DNA of 64,000 nucleotides from Roseovarius sp. (GTDB lineage: Bacteria; Pseudomonadota; Alphaproteobacteria; Rhodobacterales; Rhodobacteraceae). The notes below the pieces were generated by a model, which had not been told where the DNA came from, ran no database searches, and saw only the letters and a program-made list of their open reading frames with translations. Position numbers and translations under genes: made by a program. Positions 32,169 through 40,386 of the stretch are shown here, one piece after another. The stretch spans positions 553,360 through 617,359 of the forward strand of contig JAOSKR010000003.1 in NCBI GenBank assembly GCA_027493545.1. The letters are read 5' to 3'. Position 1 is the first letter of the stretch, and each line of letters starts with the position of its first letter.

Positions 32169-33716
32169 TCAGCCCCTGAATATCAGTTCCGGCAGCCATG
32201 TGGCCAGTGCCGGAAAGGCGATCAGCAGCCCCAGCCCGAGCAGTTGCAGCGCCACGAAGGGGGCGACACCCATGTAGATGTCGCCGGTGGTGATGTCGCG
32301 CGGCGCTGTCGAGCGGAAATAGAACAGTGCAAAGCCGAATGGCGGCGTGAGAAAGCTGGTTTGCAGGTTCATCGCCAGCAGGACGCCGAACCACACCGGC
32401 GAGATGTCTCCGCCGAGCACTGGCGGGCCGAGCAACGGCACGACGATATAGATGATTTCGACCGCCTCGAGGATGAACCCGAGCACGAAGACCACCACCA
32501 TGACCAGCATGAGCGCCCCCATGTGCCGCCGGGCACGGCCGCCATCGCCTCCATCACCAGCTCCTCGCCGCCGAAACCGCGAAACACCAGCGCCAGCATC
32601 GAAGCCGCCACCACGATCCCGAAAACCATGCCCGAGATGCGCAGCGTATCGCCCACCGCGCTGTGCAACATCTTGCTCGTCCAGAGGCGTGAGGCCGCGA
32701 CGATCACCCCCAGCACCAATAGCACCGCGAGCACCGCTGCCAGCGCCCCCGGGCTGACGGCCTCGGTGCGGGCATCACTGATCAGTCGCAGTGCCATCAG
32801 CGCAAAGGCGGCGGCAACCGAGGTCAGCACAAGAGTGCGTCCGATACCTGATACGCCACTGCGGTAACCCGCCAGCATCAGCGCGCCGATCGCTCCCAGC
32901 CCGGCCGCCTCGGTGGTGGTCGCGATCCCGGCCAGGATCGAACCGAGCACCGACAGGATCAGCAGCAAGGGTGGTGCAAAGCTCGACAGGATTTCCGTGC
33001 CGCGAACCGGCTTTGGTGGCGATGGGCGCAACGATCCCGTGCGCCGACGGGCGCAGGCGCACAAAGATATGGACCCCATAGAGCCCCACCAGCACCAGAC
33101 CCGGCAGCAACGCCCCGGCAAAGAGATCGCCCACCGAAACCGGATCAGGTGCGAAATTGCCGGCCTTCTGCTGGGCCTCCAGATAGGTGTTGCCGATCTG
33201 GTCGCCGAGCAACACCAGCAGGATCGAGGGCGGAATGATCTGCCCCAGGGTGCCGCTGGCACAGATGATCCCCGCCGACAGCCGCTTTGGAATACCGGCC
33301 TCGCGCATCGTCGGCAGGGCGATCAGCACCAGCATCACCACCGTGGCGCCGACGATCCCGGTCGAGGCCGCGATGACTGCGGAAAATGCCAGAACCGACA
33401 ACGCCATGCCGCGCGACGTCCCGCCCAGCATCCGCCCCAGGACATCGAGCATGCTCTCCGCCAGACGGGATTTTTCCAGCAGCACGCCCATCAGCACGAA
33501 CAGCGGCACCGCCATCAGCAGCGGGTTCGACATCACGCCGTAGACCCGCGCCGGAAAGAACTTGAGAAAGCCGATGTCGAACACGCCCGTGAGACTGCCA
33601 AGGACCGCCATCACCAGGGGCGCGCCCGCTATCGCCAGCATCGCCGGAATGCCACTGAGGATTCCGGCGAAAAGCGCCAGAATCATGACGGCAAGATACG
33701 CCTCATGTGCGATCAT
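32169..33716 (-). CDS. TRAP transporter large permease (DctM), two frameshifts
   Basis: About 515 aa, a 12-13 helix membrane protein that uses the sodium gradient. Features: IPAMLAIAGAPLVMAVLG, NPLLMAVPLFVLMGVLLEKS, ASGTLGQIIPPSILLVLLGDQ, ATTTEAAGLGAIGALML and the terminal MNLQTSFLTPPFGFALFYFR. Two indels of opposite effect break and restore the frame: about 33003-33010 (before TEILSSFAPPLLLILS) and about 32515-32525 (before MGALMLVMVVVFVLG). A 4-bp overlap with dctQ (33713-33716) shows coupling. The extended middle region puts it in the larger DctM subgroup. Confidence 0.88.
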
Positions 33717-34234
33717 CGTGCGCTCAACGACGGATCGACAAGCACGGCGATGCCCTGCACGATCATCAGAACACCTGCAAATGGCAGCATTGTCTTGATC
33801 AGGAACACGCCGCCCAGCCCGCCGGTCTCGATGGCCCCCTCCAGGATTTTCCAGCTATAGGCCAGATCGGGCAGCCGGGCCCAGACCATCAGGCCGAATA
33901 CCGGGATCAGGAACAGCACCAGTGCAACCAGATCCGCTGCGCGACCGTAACCGGCGGGCAGGCGTTCGGACAGAACCTCGACCCGGACATGACCGTCGCG
34001 GCGCAGGCAATAGGGCAGCGACAGGATCATCAGCACCGCGAAGGCATAGCCGGCAAGGTTCTGCAGCCGGATGAAGCCGGTATCAAAACCAAAGCGCAGG
34101 ATCACAATGGCCAGAACGGCACCGGTCAGCACCGCGCAGGCGGCGGCGCAAAGCCATGTGGTGATCCGGTCAAGCCCCCGGCTGATTGATAAAAAGCCGC
34201 TCCGCACCTGTCCCCCATCAGCCTTTTGTGCCAC
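33713..34234 (-). CDS. TRAP transporter small permease (DctQ)
   Basis: 173 aa, four hydrophobic helices: ITTWLCAAACAVLTGAVLAIV, LAGYAFAVLMILSLPYCLR, LVALVLFLIPVFGLMVW and FLIKTMLPFAGVLMIVQGIAV. RRDGHVRVEVLSERLP between helices two and three is the typical charged loop of DctQ. It is the first gene of a dctQ-dctM-dctP order on the minus strand; in many genomes dctP comes first. No frame break. Confidence 0.9.
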   Translation of the reverse strand: MAQKADGGQVRSGFLSISRGLDRITTWLCAAACAVLTGAVLAIVILRFGFDTGFIRLQNLAGYAFAVLMILSLPYCLRRDGHVRVEVLSERLPAGYGRAADLVALVLFLIPVFGLMVWARLPDLAYSWKILEGAIETGGLGGVFLIKTMLPFAGVLMIVQGIAVLVDPSLSAR

Positions 34235-34393
34235 CCTTGCCGCATCTGGGGGTCAGGGATGACACAGGGCATGAACCAGAAATACTGCCCTATCAGTGTG
34301 CAATTCCCACAGCCCGGTCAACGTTATTCATTCAAGCAGTCATGTCAGGGTAACCGGTTTGAGGCAGGCGGTTCCGGCCCCTGCCATGTCCGC

Positions 34394-34557
34394 ATGGAAA
34401 AATGCGCGCCCTTCACGTACGTCAAAACCAGCCCCGAGATCATCCGCCAGGCCGCGACGCTCCGGTGCGTTTCCCGCTTTCGCCTGGAAACGCCGAAGAC
34501 CTGCTCCATGAGCGCGGCGCCGCCCTTGTCGAGTGGCGCAATCCTGGCGCTGCATGA
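34394..34557 (+). pseudogene. IS6-family-like transposase remnant
   Basis: ATG 34394 begins MEKCAPFTYVKTSPEIIRQA, which resembles the start of IS6-type transposases (..KTSPEIIRLAVMLYVRFPLSLRNVEDLLHERG as I recall the family). A frame slip near 34460 is needed, after which the sequence reads VRFPLSPGNAEDLLHERG, the helix-turn-helix region. Directly after this comes AALVEWRNPGAA and a stop, which resembles the extreme C-terminus of the same family. The catalytic DDE core of roughly 170-180 residues is missing. I read it as an internally deleted, decayed copy. Terminal inverted repeats were not convincingly identified. Confidence 0.6.
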
Positions 34558-34712
34558 AGAACAGCGCCCCTGTCCGGGTGGAGGCCGGTTAGAATTGGCC
34601 CGACACCGCCGGTATCCATCTGTGGAAGGTGAAGAGCCTTCGAGCCTGCGGCCGATCTGCCTTTTCAGCCGATGCATGCGCTTTGGCGAGCACGGGCGCA
34701 CCGGTCACCAGA

Positions 34713-34843
34713 GCAGGATGAGTTCTGCCTGAATCAACGACCGCCCCATTCTCCTCCGGGGCGTCAGCCCCGGATCGCGCCCACCCCCGGTGCCGGGCGC
34801 GATCCCCGCCTGAGGGAGGTGGTTCAATCGGGAGTCATCCTGC
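34713..34843 (+). repeat. Interspersed palindromic repeat, copy 3 (short form)
   Basis: 131 bp. Left end GCAGGATGAGTTC..TGAATCAACGACCGCC; right end on the other strand GCAGGATGACTCCC..ATTGAACCACCTC. The outer nine bases match exactly. The hairpin CCGGGGC-GTCA-GCCCCGG is at 34756-34773. Compared with copies 1 and 2 it lacks about 31 bp containing GACCCCGCCCCGGGGCGGGC, as if lost between short CGCCCACC/CGCCCGACC repeats. Confidence 0.82.
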
Positions 34844-34973
34844 CCTGGCCAGGGCCCGAACGGTGACCGGATGATCTTTCCAGTGCGTCTTGCCCGTGAT
34901 GAACCGCGCGCGGTTTGCCGGAGGCCGGTTTGCCGTGGATTCGTACAAGGTCAGGACAAGGGCATCGCGACAG

Positions 34974-35336
34974 CTACGAAGACCTGTGCGGAAAGGCTTC
35001 GGGATCGGAAGCGTCCTCACCCGTTGAGTGTGCAGCAGCCGTTGGATCGATCCTGATGCGTTTCCAGGCGCGATCCAGTGCCTGGCGTATCTCGCCCTGG
35101 GCCAGTTCGAAGTCGGATTTCATGTCCTTCCACGCATCACCCCGGGCTTCGCGCAACTCTTGCAGATAGGTCTCGGCCCGTCTCTGATACGCGGCAAGGT
35201 TGTCAACTTCCGCCATGAGCTTCATCTGCAAATCGCCATGCTCGGTTTCCACCTTCGCGCGCATCCTGCCGACAATGGCGATGAATTCGTCAAGCTGGGC
35301 TCGCAGCTCGTTTTCAAAGGCTTCCCTGCCTTCCAT
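34974..35336 (-). CDS. Coiled-coil hypothetical protein, 120 aa
   Basis: Hydrophilic, acidic, helical throughout, with heptad-like patterning (FENELRAQLDEFIAIVGRM, MKLMAEVDNLAAYQRRAETY, ELREARGDAWKDMKSDFELA). No signal peptide, membrane segment or catalytic motif. ATG 35336 follows GAAGGGGAAATCGAT; an upstream ATG at 35420 lacks support. I do not recognise a named family. It is next to the host-attachment-type protein and the HPF fusion, both stress-linked families, which suggests a stress role by association only. Confidence 0.65.
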   Translation of the reverse strand: MEGREAFENELRAQLDEFIAIVGRMRAKVETEHGDLQMKLMAEVDNLAAYQRRAETYLQELREARGDAWKDMKSDFELAQGEIRQALDRAWKRIRIDPTAAAHSTGEDASDPEAFPHRSS

Positions 35337-35733
35337 ATCGATTTCCCCTTCATTTTCCAGCCAGAGCGGCTGGATTTCGCGTTCCATCCGGTGCTTCCGG
35401 CAATCCCTTCCGTATCCCACATCGGCGGCCGGATTGATATACCGACGAAACGCATCGCGATGCTGCGGGGGCGATCGTCGGGGATCGTGTCTCTTCGATC
35501 AAAGCAGCAGGCCAGGAGGGTCGGCAACAAGGGTGTCGCCACCATGAGCCGGGGCACCACCGGTGGATACCATCACGTGCAAGGACATCGACACTGTCTG
35601 ACGCGGCAACAACACCTGTTGCAAGCACCCCGGCCATGGCTCAACTATCATGCAGGAATTGATCCATGTTCATGCGTGATGTGTTCGTGGATTGCACAAA
35701 GGCCAAAATTCACTGCTGCAAAGGAACTGCGTA
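35337..35733. other. Intergenic stretch between divergent stress-type genes
   Basis: 397 bp between the coiled-coil gene (minus) and the host-attachment-type gene (plus). No gene, RNA or repeat was recognised. It must contain at least two divergent promoters, but I could not single out -35/-10 pairs with confidence. Confidence 0.5.
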
Positions 35734-36174
35734 ATGAAACTGAAGACTGACACCTGGGTCGTTGTGGCCAATGGCAACAAGTACCTCATCCTCCACAACC
35801 TGGGCTGGCCCGATCATCTGGATTTGCGTGTGCTGAAACATGACGAGGTTGACGTGCCGCAGACCCAGGACCTCGTGCGCGACCGCCCGGGGCGCGAGCA
35901 GGCGAAGTTTCGTCCGGGGAGCTCCGGGCACAAGCAGGCCGATGAACACGAGGCCCGGGAAACGGCGTTCGCAAAGGAACTGGTTGCCAAGCTGAACCAG
36001 CGGGCCGAACAGAAACAGTTCAAGGATATCGTGATCATCGCCGATCCCGAAACCCTCGGCGAGATGCGGCCGACATACAGCGGGCTGCTCAAGGAGCTTC
36101 TGGTCGGCGAAATTCCAAAGGACCTGACCAATCTCACGATCCCGGATATCGAGGCTGTCGTGAACGCTGCCTGA
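35734..36174 (+). CDS. Host attachment protein family (baeRF-like release-factor-fold protein)
   Basis: 146 aa. MKLKTDTWVVVANGNKYLIL at the start, the long charged middle (GREQAKFRPGSSGHKQADEHE) and FAKELVAKLNQRAEQKQFKDIVIIADPETLGEMRPTY (in short motifs) match the family annotated as protein required for attachment to host cells in alphaproteobacteria. The molecular activity is unestablished; related domains resemble eRF1/Rbp folds. AAGGAACTGC precedes ATG 35734. The HPF fusion gene follows on the same strand after 456 bp. Confidence 0.8.
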   Translation: MKLKTDTWVVVANGNKYLILHNLGWPDHLDLRVLKHDEVDVPQTQDLVRDRPGREQAKFRPGSSGHKQADEHEARETAFAKELVAKLNQRAEQKQFKDIVIIADPETLGEMRPTYSGLLKELLVGEIPKDLTNLTIPDIEAVVNAA

Positions 36175-36630
36175 AGAACCGGGTCGCCAAGGCCGGCCTT
36201 GGCGGCGGACAGAGGCCGAGGAAGACAGGCAGGATTCAAGAGTGCCCAGAAAGACATCGCCGGCAACCGCGCCCCGGAGCGGGAAAACCACCCGCGCCGG
36301 GGCAGCGGCAGACCCTTTTCCGGTCGTCGGGTTGGGCGTGCCGGCAGCCCGCGGGCCCGAAACGCGTCCGGTTCCCATTCGAAAGCCGCCTCGATCGTGG
36401 CACGAACATCCTCCCGCAGCCGATCCTAGATCGGATCTTGACCCACTTCATTGACCGGTGGCGCAGGTCTGCTGATATCTGTAGTCTTCGTAATGGCGTG
36501 ATCTCCCCGGCCGTTGTCGCTGCCGGTTCGGCGGGTTCGGTTCTCCTGGAAATTTCGCCACAGTCAGATTTTTACGACCTTCGCAACACGGCCGGCCCGC
36601 ATTCCAACGACGACTGACAAGGAGCATCAG
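36175..36630 (+). other. Intergenic stretch upstream of hpf
   Basis: 456 bp without a recognised gene. Its left end holds a perfect 18-bp palindrome listed separately. Around 36420-36450 there are short palindromic bits (CGATCCTAGATCG) and TTGACC hexamers, but no -10 at normal spacing that I would defend. Confidence 0.45.
36186..36203 (+). terminator. Perfect palindrome after the host-attachment-type gene
   Basis: GCCAAGGCCGGCCTTGGC is self-complementary over all 18 bases and starts 12 bp after the stop codon, the expected place for a terminator. No T-run follows, so it could be a Rho-assisted stop, a transcript stabiliser or a protein site. Confidence 0.4.
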
Positions 36631-37203
36631 ATGCAAATCCCTCTCGAAATCTCGTTTCGACACATTGAGCCTGACGACGAGATCAAGGCCTTTATCCGCG
36701 AACGGGTCGACTTCCTCGGCCAGCTGTACGACGGCATCACAACCTGCCGGGTCCATGTTTCGTTGCCGCAGCACAGCAGGCAGACGGGCCACATTTATGA
36801 CATCACGATCGAAGTGCGGGTTCCCGGCACGGAACTGGTGGTGAGCGATCGCAAGGGCGACAGGCCAGAGCGCCAGCATCTGCGCATCGCGTTGCGCGAT
36901 GCCTTTGCCATCGTCGAGCGCGATCTGAAGATCTACAGGCAAAAGATGCGCGGCGAGGTCAAGGTGCTGGACGGCATGCTGCAAGGCAAGATCGTCGAGA
37001 TCAGGCATGACAGGGACTTCGGGCAGATCGAGGCAACTGATCGCAGGCTGGTCTACTTTCATCGGAACTCCGTCATAGACGGGGATTTCGACGCCCTGAA
37101 AGTCGGGGATACGGTCGAACTGGTGGCGCGTCATGAAGATAGCGAGATCGGCCCGCAAGCCAGTACCGTCCGCAAGATCAGCGCCCTGAAGTATCAGCCG
37201 TAG
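36631..37203 (+). CDS. hpf: Ribosome hibernation factor (HPF/RaiA) fused to a cold-shock-like domain
   Basis: 190 aa. Residues 1 to about 105 form an S30AE domain (EISFRHIEPDDEIKAFIRER, VHVSLPQHSRQTGHIYDITI) that would bind the small ribosomal subunit and silence translation. Residues about 120-188 form a cold-shock/OB domain (GKIVEIRHDRDFGQIEATD, VYFHRNSVIDGDFDALKVGD) that would bind RNA. Short HPFs lack this second domain, and long HPFs carry a dimerisation domain instead. AAGGAGCATCAG gives a strong start at 36631. The fusion is known in some proteobacteria, often beside stress genes. Confidence 0.87.
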   Translation: MQIPLEISFRHIEPDDEIKAFIRERVDFLGQLYDGITTCRVHVSLPQHSRQTGHIYDITIEVRVPGTELVVSDRKGDRPERQHLRIALRDAFAIVERDLKIYRQKMRGEVKVLDGMLQGKIVEIRHDRDFGQIEATDRRLVYFHRNSVIDGDFDALKVGDTVELVARHEDSEIGPQASTVRKISALKYQP

Positions 37204-37591
37204 CAGCGTATCGCGCGCCAGGTCCTTTTGCTGAACGCCGCCTGGCCTCCAGCAAAAGGGCAGATGTTTCGCGGGTGCGAACGGGGATCGTGGCGCGAAG
37301 GGGCGGTGGAAATCCGATGGTGGCGCACGCCCCGGGAGAACCGAACCAGCTCGCCCAGCCTCGGCTGGGCGCCGGGCAGGACGTGAAAAGGATGGATTGG
37401 CGAAGAGCCACCCCCGCAGGGGGCGCTCTGCGCCCCACGCGCGCCGGTCACCACCCGCGAAGTCCTCCTGTTTTGCCGTCATGGTTTGATCGCCTTTGGC
37501 GGGAAACTGGCGTCGCGAACGGGGTTGACAGCGCAAGCACCCGATATCAATCTGATACTGATAAGAGCGGCAAAATGTTGGGGCCGTCGCA
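37204..37591 (+). other. Intergenic stretch before the ArsR-rhodanese operon
   Basis: 388 bp with no recognised gene. It contains a perfect 9-bp-stem hairpin CGCCCAGCC-TC-GGCTGGGCG at 37352-37371, about 150 bp after hpf, and the promoter/operator listed at 37525-37563. Confidence 0.5.
37525..37563 (+). promoter_or_regulatory. Promoter and putative ArsR-type operator
   Basis: TTGACA (37525-37530) is a consensus -35. Downstream, TATCA-ATC-TGATA (37545-37557) is an inverted repeat of the size bound by small ArsR dimers. It overlaps the tandem repeat CTGATACTGATA (37552-37563), placing it over the expected -10 and start. Autorepression by the ArsR-rhodanese protein encoded 28 bp downstream is inferred. 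Confidence 0.5.
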
Positions 37592-38263
37592 ATGTCAGCC
37601 CAAGGCCCGAAACAGGCGCTGCTGGAGCAATTCGCGCTGGTGGCCAAGACGCTGAGCCATCCCGGCCGCTTGGAACTGCTCGAGCATCTGGCGCAGGGTG
37701 AGCGCAGCGTCGAAGCGCTGGCGCAGCGCGTCGGGATGGCTATGGCCAATGCCTCGCACCATCTGCAGCAGTTGCGCCGCGCGGGCCTGGTAAGTACGCG
37801 GCGGGAAGGCAAGTTCATCTTCTACGGGTTGGCAGACGACGCGGTGCTGGATCTATTGGCGGCACTGCGGCACGTTGCCGAGAAAGGCCTTGCCGAGGTG
37901 GATCGCATTGTCGGCGATTACTTTGCGGATCGTGACAATCTGAAGCCCGTTTCGCAAGCAGAGCTTCTCGAACTGATGCGCGCGGGCAGCGTGACCGTGC
38001 TGGATGTGCGCCCGCCCGACGAATATGCTGCGGGCCACCTGCCCGGATCGCTGAACCTGCCACTGGAGACGCTGGAAGCGCGTCTGGCCGAACTCGACCC
38101 TGGACAGGAAATCGTCGCCTATTGCCGCGGTCCCTACTGCGTGCTGTCCTTCGAAGCCGTCGCCGAGCTGCGCAAGCGCGGTTTCAAGGTGCGGCGGCTG
38201 GAGGACGGATTGCCGGAATGGCGCGCCGCCGGGCTTCCGCTCGAGCATGTGGAGGCGTCATGA
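37592..38263 (+). CDS. ArsR-family regulator fused to a rhodanese domain
   Basis: 223 aa. Residues 1 to about 95 are a winged helix (KTLSHPGRLELLEHLAQGE, LAQRVGMAMANASHHLQQLR, STRREGKFIFYGL). Residues about 125-220 are a rhodanese domain (VLDVRPPDEYAAGHLPGSLN) with catalytic-loop cysteines C178 and C183 in YCRGPYC. The usual ArsR metal-site ELCVCDL motif is absent, so sulfane-sulfur or redox sensing through the rhodanese cysteines is the more natural reading, though unproven. It overlaps the next gene by 4 bp (38260-38263), so it heads an operon with a ProXp-ala-like deacylase and a PLP enzyme. Confidence 0.88.
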   Translation: MSAQGPKQALLEQFALVAKTLSHPGRLELLEHLAQGERSVEALAQRVGMAMANASHHLQQLRRAGLVSTRREGKFIFYGLADDAVLDLLAALRHVAEKGLAEVDRIVGDYFADRDNLKPVSQAELLELMRAGSVTVLDVRPPDEYAAGHLPGSLNLPLETLEARLAELDPGQEIVAYCRGPYCVLSFEAVAELRKRGFKVRRLEDGLPEWRAAGLPLEHVEAS

Positions 38264-38784
38264 CGAGCGAGGAGGAAAACGCCGCAATCATCCATGCTCT
38301 CCATGCCCGGCTCGACGAGCTGGGCATCGCGGTGGAGGTGTTGCCCTACCCGGCGCATGACACCGTCGAGGAGGGCAAGACGCTGCGCGGGGACATGGCC
38401 GGCACCTTCACCAAGAATCTGGCGCTGAAAGACAAGAAGGGGCGCATGTATCTGGTGACGGCGCATGAGGATCGCGATATCGACCTGAAGACCCTGCACC
38501 GGCGTATCGGTGCCAGCGGCAGGCTGGGCTTCGTGTCACCGGAGCGGATGATCGCCACGCTGGGGGTCGGTCCCGGCGCGCTGACGCCGCTGGCGCGCAT
38601 CGCGAAAGCGGCCCGCGAGGTTTCGATCGTGATTGATGCAGGGCTGATGGAGGTCGAGCAGCTGAATTTCCACCCGCTGGTCAGCACCCAAAGCGTGGGG
38701 CTCGCGCCCGCCGCGCTCGTGGGTTTCCTGCGCTCCTGCGGGTGCGAGCCGATAATCGCCGAGATGACGGGAACGCCTGGCTGA
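38260..38784 (+). CDS. YbaK/EbsC-type prolyl-tRNA-associated deacylase (ProXp-ala/PrdX-like)
   Basis: 174 aa. GTFTKNLALKDKKGRMYLVT, RLGFVSPERMIATLGVGPGA (LTPLA follows) and LNFHPLVSTQSVGLAPAAL follow the pattern of free-standing ProXp-ala proteins, which hydrolyse Ala-tRNA-Pro made by mistake. The conserved Lys in TKNL is the expected tRNA-contacting residue. A cysteinyl-tRNA-Pro deacylase role (true YbaK) is less likely from these motifs. The start overlaps the ArsR-rhodanese stop. Its link with sulfur-type neighbours is unusual and discussed as a finding. Confidence 0.82.
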   Translation: MTSEEENAAIIHALHARLDELGIAVEVLPYPAHDTVEEGKTLRGDMAGTFTKNLALKDKKGRMYLVTAHEDRDIDLKTLHRRIGASGRLGFVSPERMIATLGVGPGALTPLARIAKAAREVSIVIDAGLMEVEQLNFHPLVSTQSVGLAPAALVGFLRSCGCEPIIAEMTGTPG

Positions 38785-38827
38785 CCCGGTGGTGTGAAGA
38801 ACCATATCAACAAGGGAAAAACCAACC

Positions 38828-40015
38828 ATGACCGATAGTAGATCCGTCCCCGCGCGCGGGCTTTCGACGCGCTGCATTCATGCTGGCGAAAAGATGGATG
38901 CCGAAGGGGCGGTGCATATGCCGCTCTATAATCATTCGACCTTTGGCTTTGCATCGACCGAGGCGCTGCTCGACGTGGTCGAGGGCCGCCGGGAGGGCAA
39001 TCTTTATACCCGTTACGGCATGAACCCGACGATCCGCACGGTCGAGAGCAAGCTCGCCGATGTGGAGGGCGGCGCGGCAGCGCTGGTCTTCTCCTCGGGC
39101 ATGGCCGCCGAGGCCGCGACCTTCCTGGCCCATTGCAAGGCAGGCGATCACATCGTCTGTATCGGCGATGTCTATGGCGGCACGTTTGAACTTCTGGGCG
39201 ACAACCTGCCAAATCTCGGTATCGAGACCACTTTCATTCTGGGCAGCGAAGCACACCGGCTGAATGAGGTCATGCGGCCGAATACCCGCATCGTGTTCTT
39301 TGAGACGCCGACCAACCCCTCGATGGAGGTAATCGACATTTCCGCCGTGGCCGAGGCGGCACATGGTGCGGGCGTGCTGGTGGTGGTGGACAACACCTTT
39401 GCCTCGCCGGTCAACCAGTCGCCGCTGGAACAGGGCGCCGATCTGGTGATCCATTCGGTCACCAAGTATCTCGGCGGGCACAGCGACCTCACCGGTGGCG
39501 TGGTCATCGGCCCGGAAGCGCTGGTGCAATCGATCTGGCCCTCGCGAAAGAATCTCGGCCAGATGATGGCGCCCGAGGTGGCCTTCCTGCTGGCGCGCAG
39601 CCTGCGTACGCTGGTGGTGCGCGTGCGCCAGCAGAACGCGACGGCGCAGGCCGTGGCGGAATTCCTGCAGGGGCATTCGAAGATCTTGCAGGTAAACTAT
39701 CCGGGCCTTGGCAACTTTCCCGGCCATGCAGTGGCGAAACGTCAGATGACGGGGTTTGGCGGCATGGTGAGCTTTGTTTATGACGGCGATGCAGGAGCAA
39801 CCGCCGCCGTGGTGGACCGGCTGAAACTCTTCACGATTGCAGCCAGTCTGGGCGGGGCGGAGAGCCTGGTGACCCAGCCGATCACGACCACGCATCACGG
39901 GCTCGACCCCGCCGAGCGTGCCCGGCGCGGCATTGTCGATGGCATGGTGCGGCTTTCCTGCGGGCTGGAAGATGCCGCCGACCTGATCGGTGATCTGGAG
40001 CAGGCACTGCGCTGA
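38828..40015 (+). CDS. Cys/Met-metabolism PLP-dependent enzyme (cystathionine gamma-synthase / methionine gamma-lyase family)
   Basis: 395 aa, intact. GLSTRCIHAGEKMD, YTRYGMNPTIRTVESKLADVEGG, VFSSGMAA, VVVDNTFASP and the PLP lysine in HSVTKYLGGHSDLTGG are all present, as in gamma-eliminating and gamma-replacing enzymes acting on cystathionine, homocysteine, O-acylhomoserine or methionine. The exact reaction cannot be assigned from motifs. It lies 43 bp after the deacylase gene on the same strand, in a regulator-deacylase-lyase operon. Confidence 0.88.
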   Translation: MTDSRSVPARGLSTRCIHAGEKMDAEGAVHMPLYNHSTFGFASTEALLDVVEGRREGNLYTRYGMNPTIRTVESKLADVEGGAAALVFSSGMAAEAATFLAHCKAGDHIVCIGDVYGGTFELLGDNLPNLGIETTFILGSEAHRLNEVMRPNTRIVFFETPTNPSMEVIDISAVAEAAHGAGVLVVVDNTFASPVNQSPLEQGADLVIHSVTKYLGGHSDLTGGVVIGPEALVQSIWPSRKNLGQMMAPEVAFLLARSLRTLVVRVRQQNATAQAVAEFLQGHSKILQVNYPGLGNFPGHAVAKRQMTGFGGMVSFVYDGDAGATAAVVDRLKLFTIAASLGGAESLVTQPITTTHHGLDPAERARRGIVDGMVRLSCGLEDAADLIGDLEQALR

Positions 40016-40386
40016 CCTGATCGACAAGGCGCGGGCGCTCTTTCCGGTCCGCCCGAACGGATCGGCACCGACCTTTCATCACAAAGGCCTCGCCATCCGG
40101 ACATTGCTGCTGCCACACGGTCCGACGACCTCGGTGTACGGTTTCCTGAGACAGCGATTTGGGCGATAGCGGCTCCATGGAGGAGGAGCCCGACGGACGA
40201 ACGGGACACCGGGGCGGGCTTGCCGGGACCGGGCGTTCGTCCCGGGTTGCCGGGGGGCAGAGATCGTCCTGGATGGCGGCCGGGTCGGTGATCCAAAGGC
40301 AAACCCCGGCACCTGACATGACGGGCTTGCTGGTCGAACAGGAGTTCCGTTTGGAAAAAGATCGCCTTTGATCAGGCGTCAAAGTG
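40016..40386. other. Intergenic stretch, no gene recognised
   Basis: 371 bp between the PLP enzyme (plus) and a LysR gene (minus), a convergent junction. Several GC-rich frames exist, some with transposase-like flavour (KPYTEVVG, KGLAIRTLLLPHGPT), but not enough to call a remnant. No terminator with a T-run was found. Confidence 0.45.

Larger units (their letters stand above)
34235..34973. other. Intergenic stretch with mobile-element remains
   Basis: 739 bp between the TRAP set and the coiled-coil gene. It contains an IS6-like transposase remnant (34394-34557) and repeat copy 3 (34713-34843), both listed separately. No intact gene was recognised in the remainder. The mixture of a decayed transposase and a repeat suggests an insertion hot spot. 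Confidence 0.55.

Noticed and set aside
36448..37818. 456-aa minus-strand frame across hpf and the arsR start
   Set aside because: Antisense to two well-supported genes and their promoter, with low-complexity content.
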